Part shown: piece by piece, positions 28,769 to 37,212 of the stretch
Layout of the letters: every line of letters begins with the position of its first letter
How positions within the stretch are numbered: the stretch's first letter is position 1
Assembly: GCF_004363295.1 (NCBI RefSeq)
Contig: NZ_SNYQ01000005.1
Location: 62,001-126,000 of the forward strand
Source of the DNA: Mesocricetibacter intestinalis
GTDB taxonomy: Bacteria > Pseudomonadota > Gammaproteobacteria > Enterobacterales > Pasteurellaceae
Length of the DNA: 64,000 nt
Direction: 5' to 3'
Notes under the pieces: generated by a model
The model's database searches: none
Told to the model about the DNA's origin: nothing
Seen by the model: only the letters and a program-made list of their open reading frames with translations
Translations under genes and position numbers: made by a program

Positions 28769-30016
28769 ATGGCAGAGAAAGAGCAGATATTTTTAGTCGA
28801 TGATGATCAGGACGTATTGGATGCCTACTGCGCCTTGTTGGAAATGGAAGGCTATGCGCCCCAAGCTTTTACCGATCCGCAACAGGCGCTTGATGCCCTA
28901 GAGCCGGACTGGCCGGGCGTAGTGGTCAGCGATATCTATATGCCGGTCTTATCGGGCTGGCAGTTATTACAAGATATTCGGGATAAGGATAAACATTTAC
29001 CGGTGATTCTGATTACAGGTCATGGCGATGTACCCATGGCCATAGAAGCGATGCAACAGGGCGCCTTTTATTTTATTGAAAAGCCCGTTGAACCGGAGCG
29101 ACTGTTAACCCAAATCCGCCAGGCTTTGCTGCAACGGCGCCGCTATTTATCCCTTAAAAGCTCGCAGCAACAGGAACTGGAATTACAATTTATCGGGCGC
29201 AGCAGCTGGATTAAGCAGTTAAGAGCCTATTTACAGCAGCTGGCGGAAACGGATCTACCGGTATTTATTTTCGGCCAGCCCGGTAGCGGTAGAAGCTTAA
29301 CCGCCCGTTATCTGTATAAATTATCTCAGCCCCGTTTCAGCACCTGTAAAACTCTGGAACTGCTCTCCGATTATGATGATGAACAGTTACAGCAATATTT
29401 GGCGGGTTTAGCCGAAGGTGTGCTGATTATTAAAAATATTGAACATCTGAGCGAAGCGGCGCAAAAAGTGCTGACCCAATATATTCATTACGCCGATTCC
29501 AAACTACGGATTATCGCCCTCAGCCGCTATTCCCCTCAGCAATTGCTGACGGAATCCAAATTGCTGCCGGAACTGTTCTATGCTTTTTCCCTAACCTGCA
29601 TAGAATGTATTCCCTTGTCCCGTCGTCCCGCAGATATCGAAGTATTGTTCCGGCATTATCTGGAATTAACCTGCCGCAAGTTGAATAAACGCAAGCCCCA
29701 GATTAACGCCGATTTTATTAAAAAACTTACGGCTCAACCCTGGCCGGGCAACATTACCCAACTGATTCATACCGCCGAACTCTATGCCGTGGGCGTGCGA
29801 GTACGCAACGAAGATCTGCATTTTATCCCGGAACGACAGGACGGCCTGTCGCTGGATAACCGCATTGATGAATACGAGAAAAAAGTCATTACCGATGTAC
29901 TGGATATGTTTCAGGGCAAAATTAACGACGCAGCGGCCTATTTACAGATCCCGCGCAAAAAATTGTATTTAAGAATGAAAAAATACGCCCTGAATAAAGC
30001 GGATTATAAAGAGTAA
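28769..30016 (+). CDS. pgtA: phosphoglycerate transport response regulator
   Basis: 415 residues: receiver domain (FLVDDDQDVLDAYCALL, phospho-acceptor Asp in VVVSDIYMPVLSG near residue 54, Lys in FIEKPVEPERLL), an AAA+ domain, and a C-terminal Fis-type helix-turn-helix (INDAAAYLQIPRKKLYLRMKKY). The AAA+ part has a Walker A-like GQPGSGRS, but I cannot find the sigma54-contacting GAFTGA loop, and the Walker B region is VLIIKNIE. It is therefore probably not a sigma54 activator but acts at an ordinary promoter, for example of pgtP. Confidence 0.9.
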   Translation: MAEKEQIFLVDDDQDVLDAYCALLEMEGYAPQAFTDPQQALDALEPDWPGVVVSDIYMPVLSGWQLLQDIRDKDKHLPVILITGHGDVPMAIEAMQQGAFYFIEKPVEPERLLTQIRQALLQRRRYLSLKSSQQQELELQFIGRSSWIKQLRAYLQQLAETDLPVFIFGQPGSGRSLTARYLYKLSQPRFSTCKTLELLSDYDDEQLQQYLAGLAEGVLIIKNIEHLSEAAQKVLTQYIHYADSKLRIIALSRYSPQQLLTESKLLPELFYAFSLTCIECIPLSRRPADIEVLFRHYLELTCRKLNKRKPQINADFIKKLTAQPWPGNITQLIHTAELYAVGVRVRNEDLHFIPERQDGLSLDNRIDEYEKKVITDVLDMFQGKINDAAAYLQIPRKKLYLRMKKYALNKADYKE

Positions 30017-30053
30017 AAGACAACACCGACAAAATACAAGAGTAGAATAAATT

Positions 30054-30083
30054 TACGGACGCCCAATGCGTCCGTATTTTTTT
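30054..30083 (+). terminator. terminator after pgtA
   Basis: TACGGACGC (30054-30062) / GCGTCCGTA (30068-30076), loop CCAAT, then seven T. Confidence 0.93.
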
Positions 30084-30329
30084 GTCGAAAAAATTTTATA
30101 AATCGCACATAACACAAAAAAACTTATCAATTTTTGACCGCACTTTTAGCTAACTGCACCTAACGCGCCGATATGGAAGAAAAATATTTTTAAATACAAC
30201 CGGCCTATATTAAAAAATTTGAACTCGCTCAAATACTTAATAAAAAAGTTAGGGTAGAATTTGTTTGTAGGCCTAGAACATTGTTCAGATTGATGAATAA
30301 ATTTATGACAACCGGTTAATGGATAACTA
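30084..30329 (+). promoter_or_regulatory. region upstream of the cas operon
   Basis: No gene seen. It contains one uptake signal in reverse orientation (30137-30145), the last one before an 8.6-kb stretch without any. A -10-like TAGAAT lies at 30255-30260, without a convincing -35. The cas operon promoter should be here. Confidence 0.45.
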
Positions 30330-32864
30330 ATGAAAACAAAAACTTTTATCGCACATATTCGTAAAACGGATAAAGCGGAACAATCCGTTGCCATCCATCT
30401 TACCGAAACCGCCGCGATTGCCCGCGAATTGGCGACTAAGCTGGATTTGCCCGAAGCGGGCGAGTTGCTTGGCTTGATGCACGACTTTGGCAAATATTCC
30501 AAGAAATTTCAAAAAAGAATACATAAGAATAATGGTTTGGAATTTTATGATTTTGATGAAGATGCTGGCACTGATGATCACGACACCAATAAACCAGACC
30601 ACTCGACAGCAGGGGCTCAATGGATTTACCGCCGTCTGAAAAAGTTTGGCGCGCAAAACGGCATCGGCGAATTGGTCGGGCAGATACTGGGCTTGTGCAT
30701 TGCCTCGCATCACGGCGTTGGGTTGATTGACTGCTTAAACTCCGAAGGCGAAGCGGTTTGGTTGAAGCGTTTTCAAAGAGATGATGTGCTCACGCATTTG
30801 GCCGAATGTGAGCAAAATGCCGATGAAACAATCAAGCGGCAGGCGGATGGTTTGGCAGATAAGGCTTTGATTGACCAAGTGATGAATGTGCTCAAACCCA
30901 TTGTGCGGCCAATGGTTGATTCTTTTCAGAAGGAGCGTCCGGCAGGAAAGATTAAAACTTCTCATAAAATTGAAGAATTCTATCTGGGCTGTCTAACCCG
31001 CTTTTTATTCAGCTGCCTGATTGATGCCGATCGCATCAACAGTGCGGATTTTGAACGCGAAGCGCAAAAGGATTTACGCCGCTTGACTCAAAAGCCGAAT
31101 TGGCAGGAAGTGATAGAGAAGCTCGAAATCCATTTAGCCGATTTTGAGATTCGTTACCCGATTGACCAAATCCGCCGTGATATATCCGATGCCTGTCTGC
31201 AACGAGCCGCCGATCCTCAGGGAATTTACACCCTTAGCGTGCCGACCGGCGGCGGCAAAACGCTGGCGAGCCTGCGCTATGCCTTGCATCATGCACAAAA
31301 GCACAATCTTGACCGCATTATCTACATCATTCCTTATACTTCCATTATTGACCAAAATGCCGAATCGGTACGCAAGATTTATTGTTTAAACCCAAAAGAT
31401 AATGGCGATTCGTGCCGCGTATGTTCGGAATGTCAAAAATGGGTGTTGGAACACCATTCCAACCTTGAGCCCGAAAAACAAAACTGGCAAGACAAGTTAC
31501 TTTCCGAAAACTGGGATAAGCCGATTGTGTTTACCACCATGGTGCAGTTTCTCGATGCCTGGTTCGGCGGTGGCACGCGTGGTGCGCGTCATATCCACCC
31601 GATGACCAAGAGCGTGCTGATTTTTGACGAAATCCAAACTCTGCCGGTGAAATGCGTGCATTTGTTCTGTAACACATTGAATTGGTTAGCTAAATTCGGT
31701 AAATCCAGTGCCATATTATGCACTGCTACCCAGCCGTTGCTCAATAAGCTGCCCAAATCGGAATTCGGCGAGTTAAAGTTAGCGGAAAATGCCGAGATTA
31801 TGGGAGACGAGCAAGAAAAAAGAAAGCTGTTCGACGATTTATCGCGCGTGGAAATCCTCTATCAACCCAAAGCCGGCGGTTGGTCGGTAGAGGAAGCGGG
31901 CGGGTTTCTATTGGAACAGTATCAAGCTTTCTCAAGCTGTCTATTTATTGTAAATACAAAAGAATGGGCTAAAGATTTGTATCAATACTGCCAAAAGCAA
32001 AACGTATCATCTGAAGCCTTGTTTCATCTCAGCACCAACCAATGTTCGGCACACCGTAAAATCATTTTTGATGAAATCAAAGGCCGTCTGAAAAACAAAC
32101 AGCCCGTGATTTGCATCAGCACCCAGTTAATCGAAGCCGGTGTGGATATTTCCATGGCTTGTGTGATTCGGGCTTTGGGGGGATTGGATTCTATTGCCCA
32201 AGCGGCGGGGCGTTGTAATCGTCATGGTGAAAAAGAAGGTAAAGGGCAGGTTTATGTACTGAATTTACAAGAGACTAATTTAGCACGGATATTGCCCGAT
32301 ATTTATCAAGGTCAAGTCCATGCTGAACGCATATTGCGCGAATTTGCCGGACAGGATATTTTACAACCTACCGCCATGCAGCGATATTTCCAATATTATT
32401 TTTACAATCGCAGCGGTGAGATGAGCTATGCGGTTAAAGACAGCGCTTCAGGTAGTCTACTGGATTGGCTTTCCGACAATTCTTCAAATGTTTATGCGGC
32501 GAAAAACAATCGAAGAAGTAAGCCGTTTCCGCTCTTGATGCAGTCATTCAAAAGCGCGGGACAGGCTTTCCAAGCCATTGATGCGCCGACCCGTGCCCTG
32601 ATTGTGCCATACGGCGAAGGCAGGGAGTTGATTGCTTCGCTTTGCGGAGAATGGGAACCAAAAAAAATGTACTGCAAATTGGCAAAGGCACAACGGTATA
32701 GTGTGAACGTTTTTCCAAATGTGTGGAAACAACTGGAAGCACAGCAAGCCCTGCAAGAAGTGCAAGCAGGTTCGGGTATTTACTATTTGAAAGATGGGCA
32801 TTACACCGATGAATACGGCTTGTCGGTTGATAAAGTCGGTATTATGCCTACATATAATTTTTAG
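30330..32864 (+). CDS. cas3: CRISPR-associated nuclease/helicase Cas3 (type I-C)
   Basis: 844 residues. N-terminal HD nuclease domain with HLTETAAIARELA, LMHDFGKYSKKFQ (HD pair) and ASHHG. Then a superfamily 2 helicase: Walker A VPTGGGKTLASLRYAL (about residues 303-318), IFDEIQ as motif II, TATQP as motif III, ISTQLIEAGVDISM and QAAGRCNRHGE as motifs V and VI. It is recruited by Cascade to unwind and degrade target DNA. It carries two Neisseria uptake sequence cores (30631 and 32081) and starts the cas operon. Confidence 0.97.
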   Translation: MKTKTFIAHIRKTDKAEQSVAIHLTETAAIARELATKLDLPEAGELLGLMHDFGKYSKKFQKRIHKNNGLEFYDFDEDAGTDDHDTNKPDHSTAGAQWIYRRLKKFGAQNGIGELVGQILGLCIASHHGVGLIDCLNSEGEAVWLKRFQRDDVLTHLAECEQNADETIKRQADGLADKALIDQVMNVLKPIVRPMVDSFQKERPAGKIKTSHKIEEFYLGCLTRFLFSCLIDADRINSADFEREAQKDLRRLTQKPNWQEVIEKLEIHLADFEIRYPIDQIRRDISDACLQRAADPQGIYTLSVPTGGGKTLASLRYALHHAQKHNLDRIIYIIPYTSIIDQNAESVRKIYCLNPKDNGDSCRVCSECQKWVLEHHSNLEPEKQNWQDKLLSENWDKPIVFTTMVQFLDAWFGGGTRGARHIHPMTKSVLIFDEIQTLPVKCVHLFCNTLNWLAKFGKSSAILCTATQPLLNKLPKSEFGELKLAENAEIMGDEQEKRKLFDDLSRVEILYQPKAGGWSVEEAGGFLLEQYQAFSSCLFIVNTKEWAKDLYQYCQKQNVSSEALFHLSTNQCSAHRKIIFDEIKGRLKNKQPVICISTQLIEAGVDISMACVIRALGGLDSIAQAAGRCNRHGEKEGKGQVYVLNLQETNLARILPDIYQGQVHAERILREFAGQDILQPTAMQRYFQYYFYNRSGEMSYAVKDSASGSLLDWLSDNSSNVYAAKNNRRSKPFPLLMQSFKSAGQAFQAIDAPTRALIVPYGEGRELIASLCGEWEPKKMYCKLAKAQRYSVNVFPNVWKQLEAQQALQEVQAGSGIYYLKDGHYTDEYGLSVDKVGIMPTYNF
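30631..30640 (+). repeat. Neisseria DNA uptake sequence core (in cas3)
   Basis: Exact GCCGTCTGAA, the 10-mer core of the Neisseria DUS, inside a Pasteurellaceae genome. First of six in the cas3-cas4 segment. Confidence 0.9.
32081..32092 (+). repeat. Neisseria DNA uptake sequence, AG-DUS form (in cas3)
   Basis: Exact 12-mer AGGCCGTCTGAA. Confidence 0.93.
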
Positions 32865-32874
32865 AAGGAGCAAT

Positions 32875-33612
32875 ATGAACAGCACAATTACTTTCCGCGT
32901 TTGGGGACGGCAGGCGTTGTTTACTGACCCGGTTACTAAAATAGGCGGAGAAAAATTCAGCTATCAAGTGCCGACCTATGAGGCGATAAAAGGTATTTTG
33001 AAAAGCATTTACTGGAAACCCACACTGATTTGGCATATCGATAAAATTCGGGTAATGAAACCGATTCGTACCCAGAGTAAATCCACCAAACCTTTGGATT
33101 GGAACGGTGGCAATACGCTGGCGATTTACACCTTTCTGCAAGATGTAGAATACCAGGTACAGGCGCATTTTACCTGGAACGAATATTGGGATGAGCTGAA
33201 AAACGACCGTAATTTAGGCAAACATATGGCTATTGCGGAAAGAATGCTGGAACGTGGCGGGCGGCAGGATATTTTCTTGGGTACGCGCGATTGTCAAGGC
33301 TATGTGGAGCCGTGCGAGTTCGGTAGCCCAAGTCGAGACGGCAAAGCCGGCTTTTACGATGACATCGATAATCTCGATTTCGGGCTAATGTTTCACAGCT
33401 TTGGCTATCCCGAAGAAACGGGTAAACACGAATTAATTAGCCGTTTTTGGCAGGCCAATATGCAGTATGGCGTGATTGAATTCCCAAGCGTAAACGATAA
33501 TACAGGCCGTCTGAAAACCCGCTTTATTCGCAACATGCAGCCTGAAAAACCATTCAAACGCGGCGAAAACGTGAAGCCTGTGGAAGATGAAGCCAAGGAG
33601 TTGGGATTATGA
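32875..33612 (+). CDS. cas5c: Cas5c (Cas5d), crRNA-processing subunit of type I-C Cascade
   Basis: 245 residues from MNSTITFRVWGRQALFTDPVTK, with AGAAGGAG just upstream. A longer frame overlapping cas3 is unlikely. The Cas5 N-terminal RRM (VPTYEAIKGILKSIYWKP) is followed by GKHMAIAERMLERGG. Its adjacent Lys-His corresponds to the catalytic pair of type I-C Cas5, which replaces Cas6 and cuts pre-crRNA in the repeat hairpin. No cas6 is present, as expected for this subtype. Overlaps cas8c by four bases (ATGA). Confidence 0.95.
   Translation: MNSTITFRVWGRQALFTDPVTKIGGEKFSYQVPTYEAIKGILKSIYWKPTLIWHIDKIRVMKPIRTQSKSTKPLDWNGGNTLAIYTFLQDVEYQVQAHFTWNEYWDELKNDRNLGKHMAIAERMLERGGRQDIFLGTRDCQGYVEPCEFGSPSRDGKAGFYDDIDNLDFGLMFHSFGYPEETGKHELISRFWQANMQYGVIEFPSVNDNTGRLKTRFIRNMQPEKPFKRGENVKPVEDEAKELGL
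33504..33515 (+). repeat. Neisseria DNA uptake sequence, AG-DUS form (in cas5c)
   Basis: Exact 12-mer AGGCCGTCTGAA. Confidence 0.93.
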
Positions 33613-35669
33613 GTTGGATGCAGAAATTGTATCGGACGTATAACGAAGTTGAGAAAAGCGCCGATTTGTCAGATTTAGATAAAGCAAACCTTGCGCCGTT
33701 ATGGCATAGCCCACAGACTGCACATATCAACATTACATTAGATGGTGATGGAAATTTTATTTCTGCAAGAGTATTAAGCGATAAACCTATTGTGATGTTG
33801 CCTGTAACTGAAAATTCTGAAGGGCGTACAAGTGGTCTAGCTCCACACGCTTTGGCAGATAGCTTGCAGTATATTGCTAAGGATTTGAGACTTACCTATA
33901 CCGCAGAAATAACGAAAGAAGTAGAAGGGAAAAACGGAAAAAGGAAAACAGTTAAAGAGAAAAAAGAAGATTTTATTTTTAATCTCTATTCCGAACAGCT
34001 AGATAAATGGTGTACCTATACGGATAATTCTAAAATTTTGGCTATACAAAAATATGTGCATAAAGGCAATGTTTTAGCAGATTTGATTAAAGCCAAGGTT
34101 GTTCCAACAAACGAGCAAGGAGATTTGTTAGATAACTGGATTGAAAAAGAAAATCAAGGGCATCCCAAGCCTGAACTATTCAACGTACTAGCTAAAGAGA
34201 AAGGTAAATTTGAAATACGTAAAGCGCTTGTTATTTGGTCAGTTGAGCTTCCCAATGATTTAACACCTGAAACATGGAAGGATAAAGCCATTCAACAAAG
34301 TTGGGGAGAATATTATCAAAGCACATTGGATAGCCAATTTTGTATGATGATAGGCGAAGAACAGAAGATACGTGAAAGCCACCCGGCCAAACTAACCTAT
34401 ACAGGTGATAAAGCCAAGTTGATTTCTGCAAACGATAAAGATGGCTATACCTTTAGAGGTCGTTTTGAAACAGCTAATCAGGCAAGCAGTATTTCTGCGG
34501 AAGTTTCCCATAAATCACATGCAGCATTGCGCTGGCTGATTGGCCGTCAAGGCATCCGCAACGGCGATCAAGTTACCGTTGCATGGGCGATCAGCGGCAA
34601 AGAAATCCCTTCGCCGATGCAAGATACGTTCGAGGAAATCGACTGGGACAATCTGGATACTAGCGCGGTTGAAGAAGCCGAAGCCAATATGCCGTCTGAA
34701 AACGAAACCGGTGTCGACTGGTCAGTTAATATCGGGCAGCAAGCCGCCGCTATTATTAAAAAGAAACTGCACGGCTACAAAAAAGAGCTGAAAGAGCATG
34801 AGCAGATTTCACTGTTGATGCTGGATTCCGCTACGCCGGGTCGCATGGCATTGAGCTATTACCAAGAGTTTCTGCCCGTTGATTATTTTGCTAATCTGGA
34901 TGCGTGGATAGACCATTTTTCTTGGTATCAACGCCACAGCATAGAAAAGCCGAAGGGTAAAAAAACAGATAAGCAAACCCTTTGGGCATTCGTGCCGCCG
35001 TCGCCGGCTGCCATCGGCTATGCCGTTTACGGACAGGCATTGAGCGATACCCTGAAAAAACAGCTCTATGCCCGCCTGCTGCCAGTGATTGCCGGCGGAA
35101 AAAATGTACTGATTCCTTATGATTTGGTGCAACAGAGTTTTCAGACGGCCTGCAATCCCAACGGCAGCGAACATTGGGAATGGGAACGCAACATCGGCGT
35201 CGCCTGTGCCTTATACAAAGGCTGGCGCGCCCGTCATCAAAATCCATCACAACGGAGAACTTACTCTATGAGTTTAGATATGGAAAACCGCTCACGCGAT
35301 TATTTGTACGGTAGACTGCTGGCTATCGCCGAAAACATTGAATCCTACGCACTTTATTTAGCGGAGGAAAAACGTGCCACTACTGCCGAGCGTTATATGC
35401 AGCGCTTTGCTGAACACCCATTCAGCACTTGGCGCAATATTGAACTGGCGTTGAAACCCTATCAAGACCGCTTGCGCAGTCGTGGCAAAGATACGGGCAC
35501 GCAAGCCATCGGCGAAATTATGGAGCTGTTCCAAAGCAATGATTTTATCTGCGACGACAAATTAAGCGGCGAGTTTCTTCTTGGTTATCATTGCCAAAAA
35601 ATGGAAATCAACCGCCAAATTGTCGAGCGCAAAGCTGCCAAGCAAAAGAAAACCGAAACCGCTAAATAA
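33609..35669 (+). CDS. cas8c: Cas8c (Csd1), large subunit of type I-C Cascade
   Basis: 686 residues, of the Csd1 family. SHKSHAALRWLIGRQGIRNGDQVTVAW and the TPGRMALSYYQEF segment are typical. The large subunit recognises the PAM and contacts Cas3. The gene is compositionally mosaic: about 33650-34510 is AT-rich (for example 16 G/C in the 60 bases of 33961-34020), and from about 34520 on it is GC-rich (34 in 34561-34620). The Neisseria uptake sequences at 34689 and 35140 are both in the GC-rich part. The last 133 residues can also be made separately as Cas11c. Confidence 0.95.
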   Translation: MSWMQKLYRTYNEVEKSADLSDLDKANLAPLWHSPQTAHINITLDGDGNFISARVLSDKPIVMLPVTENSEGRTSGLAPHALADSLQYIAKDLRLTYTAEITKEVEGKNGKRKTVKEKKEDFIFNLYSEQLDKWCTYTDNSKILAIQKYVHKGNVLADLIKAKVVPTNEQGDLLDNWIEKENQGHPKPELFNVLAKEKGKFEIRKALVIWSVELPNDLTPETWKDKAIQQSWGEYYQSTLDSQFCMMIGEEQKIRESHPAKLTYTGDKAKLISANDKDGYTFRGRFETANQASSISAEVSHKSHAALRWLIGRQGIRNGDQVTVAWAISGKEIPSPMQDTFEEIDWDNLDTSAVEEAEANMPSENETGVDWSVNIGQQAAAIIKKKLHGYKKELKEHEQISLLMLDSATPGRMALSYYQEFLPVDYFANLDAWIDHFSWYQRHSIEKPKGKKTDKQTLWAFVPPSPAAIGYAVYGQALSDTLKKQLYARLLPVIAGGKNVLIPYDLVQQSFQTACNPNGSEHWEWERNIGVACALYKGWRARHQNPSQRRTYSMSLDMENRSRDYLYGRLLAIAENIESYALYLAEEKRATTAERYMQRFAEHPFSTWRNIELALKPYQDRLRSRGKDTGTQAIGEIMELFQSNDFICDDKLSGEFLLGYHCQKMEINRQIVERKAAKQKKTETAK
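34689..34700 (+). repeat. Neisseria DNA uptake sequence, AT-DUS form (in cas8c)
   Basis: Exact 12-mer ATGCCGTCTGAA, the form used by N. meningitidis and N. gonorrhoeae. Confidence 0.93.
35140..35151 (-). repeat. Neisseria DNA uptake sequence, AG-DUS form (in cas8c)
   Basis: TTCAGACGGCCT on the plus strand, the exact complement of AGGCCGTCTGAA. Confidence 0.93.
35268..35669 (+). CDS. cas11c: Cas11c small subunit from an internal start within cas8c
   Basis: In frame with cas8c, an ATG at 35268 (MSLDMENRSRDYLYGRLLA) would give 133 residues ending at the cas8c stop. It has its own ribosome site, GGAG at 35254-35257, ten bases upstream. Internal translation of a helical small subunit (Cas11c) from the 3' part of cas8c is established for type I-C systems. 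The predicted product is all-helical and of the expected size. No separate cas11 gene exists in the operon. Confidence 0.75.
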   Translation: MSLDMENRSRDYLYGRLLAIAENIESYALYLAEEKRATTAERYMQRFAEHPFSTWRNIELALKPYQDRLRSRGKDTGTQAIGEIMELFQSNDFICDDKLSGEFLLGYHCQKMEINRQIVERKAAKQKKTETAK

Positions 35670-35694
35670 CCCAAAACATTGAAAGGAAAACAAC

Positions 35695-36543
35695 ATGAGC
35701 TTAACCAAAAAAATCGACTTTGCCCTGATTCTTAAAGTTACCAACGCCAATCCCAACGGTGACCCCTTAAACGGCAACCGCCCGCGCGCCGACTTCCAAG
35801 GCTTCGGCGAAATGACAGATGTATGCCTGAAACGCAAAATCCGTGATCGCCTGCAAGACAGCGGCGAAAGTATTTTCGTACAGTCCGACGAAAAGAAAAC
35901 CGACGGCATGACCAGCCTTGCCAATCGCGCCAAAGACAAAGAAGTTGGCTTGGGGGCAGACGCATTTAATGCCAAAAAAGCCAATAAAGACCAAACCACC
36001 AAACAAGCTTGTGAAAAATGGCTGGACGTGCGCAGTTTCGGTCAAGTATTCGCCTTCGGCAAAAGCGATGAAGGCGCAGGCGTATCGATTGCTGTACGCG
36101 GCCCTGTAACTATCCAATCGGCATTCAGCGTCGAGCCGGTCAATATCACCAGCACGCAAATCACTAAAAGCGTGAGCGGTGAAGACCCTAAGGAAGGTAA
36201 AAATAAAAGTTCCGACACCATGGGCATGAAACACCGCGTGGATAGCGGCATTTACGTCGCCTTCGGCGCCATGTCGCCGCAGCTTGCCGAACGCACTGGC
36301 TTTTCTGACACCGATGCCGACAAAATCAAAACCGTGTTAACCAAACTGTTTGAAGGCGATGCCTCATCCGCCCGCCCCGAAGGCAGCATGCAAGTGCTGA
36401 AACTGATTTGGTGGGAACACAACTGCAAAGCAGGGCAATATTCATCCGCCAAAGTGCATGGCAGCCTGAAAGTCAATGCAGACGGCAGTTATGAATTAAA
36501 TAATTTCGACGGCTTGGTTCCTGCCGAGATTGACGGCTTCTAA
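35695..36543 (+). CDS. cas7c: Cas7c (Csd2), backbone subunit of type I-C Cascade
   Basis: 282 residues. The Csd2/Cas7 opening KIDFALILKVTNANPNGDP and NRPRADFQGFGEMTDVCLKRKIRDRL are diagnostic. VSIAVRGPVTIQSAFSVEPVNITSTQITKSV is the conserved thumb region, and MGMKHRVDSGIYVAFGAMSPQLA follows. Several copies coat the crRNA spacer. AAAGGAAAAC precedes the ATG. The gene is immediately followed by cas4 with no gap. Confidence 0.96.
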   Translation: MSLTKKIDFALILKVTNANPNGDPLNGNRPRADFQGFGEMTDVCLKRKIRDRLQDSGESIFVQSDEKKTDGMTSLANRAKDKEVGLGADAFNAKKANKDQTTKQACEKWLDVRSFGQVFAFGKSDEGAGVSIAVRGPVTIQSAFSVEPVNITSTQITKSVSGEDPKEGKNKSSDTMGMKHRVDSGIYVAFGAMSPQLAERTGFSDTDADKIKTVLTKLFEGDASSARPEGSMQVLKLIWWEHNCKAGQYSSAKVHGSLKVNADGSYELNNFDGLVPAEIDGF

Positions 36544-37212
36544 ATGGCGGGAGATTTACAAAATTCCGCAGCAAACCCACTGCTTGCAGGCGCGGGGGAA
36601 CGGGATTTGCCCACTGTTTCCCTCTCCGCATTGCAACACTACGCCTTCTGCCCGCGCCAATGCGCGTTGATTCACAACGAGCAGGCGTGGGTGGAGAACT
36701 ACCTCACCGCGCAGGGGCGTTCGCTACACGAGCTGGTGGATTCGGGCGAGCCGGAAACACGCAAAGGTGTGCGCTTCGAGCGCAGCGTGCATGTGTCGGC
36801 GCAGCGGTTGGGCATCAGCGGCATTGTCGATATGGTTGAACATGATTTGGTTTCAGGCAGCCTGAAACCGGTGGAATATAAACGCGGCAAGCCAAAGCCC
36901 GAGCCGTTCGACGAAATCCAGCTTTGCGCGCAGGCGCTGTGTTTGGAAGAAATGACCGGGCAAACCATCGCTGAGGGCGCGCTGTGGTATATGCAAACTC
37001 GCCACCGCGTGCTGGTGGTGTTTTCAGACGGCCTTAGAGCGCAAACGCTGGCCGTTATCGCCCAAGTGCGCGAACTCTTGGCAAGCGGGCAAACCCCGCC
37101 GCCGGTGTACGGCAAACGCTGCAAAGCCTGCTCGCTGGTGGAAATTTGCCAGCCGAAGTTGTTGGAGAAGGATAGGTCGGCGAGGTATGTGGAGGGGTTG
37201 TTTGGGGAGTGA
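36544..37212 (+). CDS. cas4: Cas4, PAM-selecting exonuclease of adaptation
   Basis: 222 residues. Iron-sulphur cysteines are present: CPRQC (Cys36/Cys40) near the N-terminus and CKAC-x5-C near the C-terminus. RecB-type nuclease motifs GIVDMVEH, VEYKRGK and QLCAQALCLEE are intact. Cas4 trims prespacers and fixes the PAM for Cas1-Cas2. Its ATG follows the cas7 stop directly. The gene is GC-rich (35 G/C of 60 at 36901-36960) and has a reverse AG-DUS at 37023. Also present is TTCAGGCAGCCTGAA (about 36857-36871), a palindrome containing AGGCAGCCTGAA, a Kingella-type DUS dialect. In the usual order cas1 would follow; here another gene intervenes. Confidence 0.96.
   Translation: MAGDLQNSAANPLLAGAGERDLPTVSLSALQHYAFCPRQCALIHNEQAWVENYLTAQGRSLHELVDSGEPETRKGVRFERSVHVSAQRLGISGIVDMVEHDLVSGSLKPVEYKRGKPKPEPFDEIQLCAQALCLEEMTGQTIAEGALWYMQTRHRVLVVFSDGLRAQTLAVIAQVRELLASGQTPPPVYGKRCKACSLVEICQPKLLEKDRSARYVEGLFGE
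37023..37034 (-). repeat. Neisseria DNA uptake sequence, AG-DUS form (in cas4)
   Basis: TTCAGACGGCCT, the exact complement of AGGCCGTCTGAA. Last of the six, 175 bases before the DUF1643 gene. Confidence 0.93.

Noticed and set aside
35767-36234. 155-codon frame antisense to cas7
   Set aside because: Lies fully within the strongly supported cas7 gene; low-complexity composition of a reverse-frame artefact.
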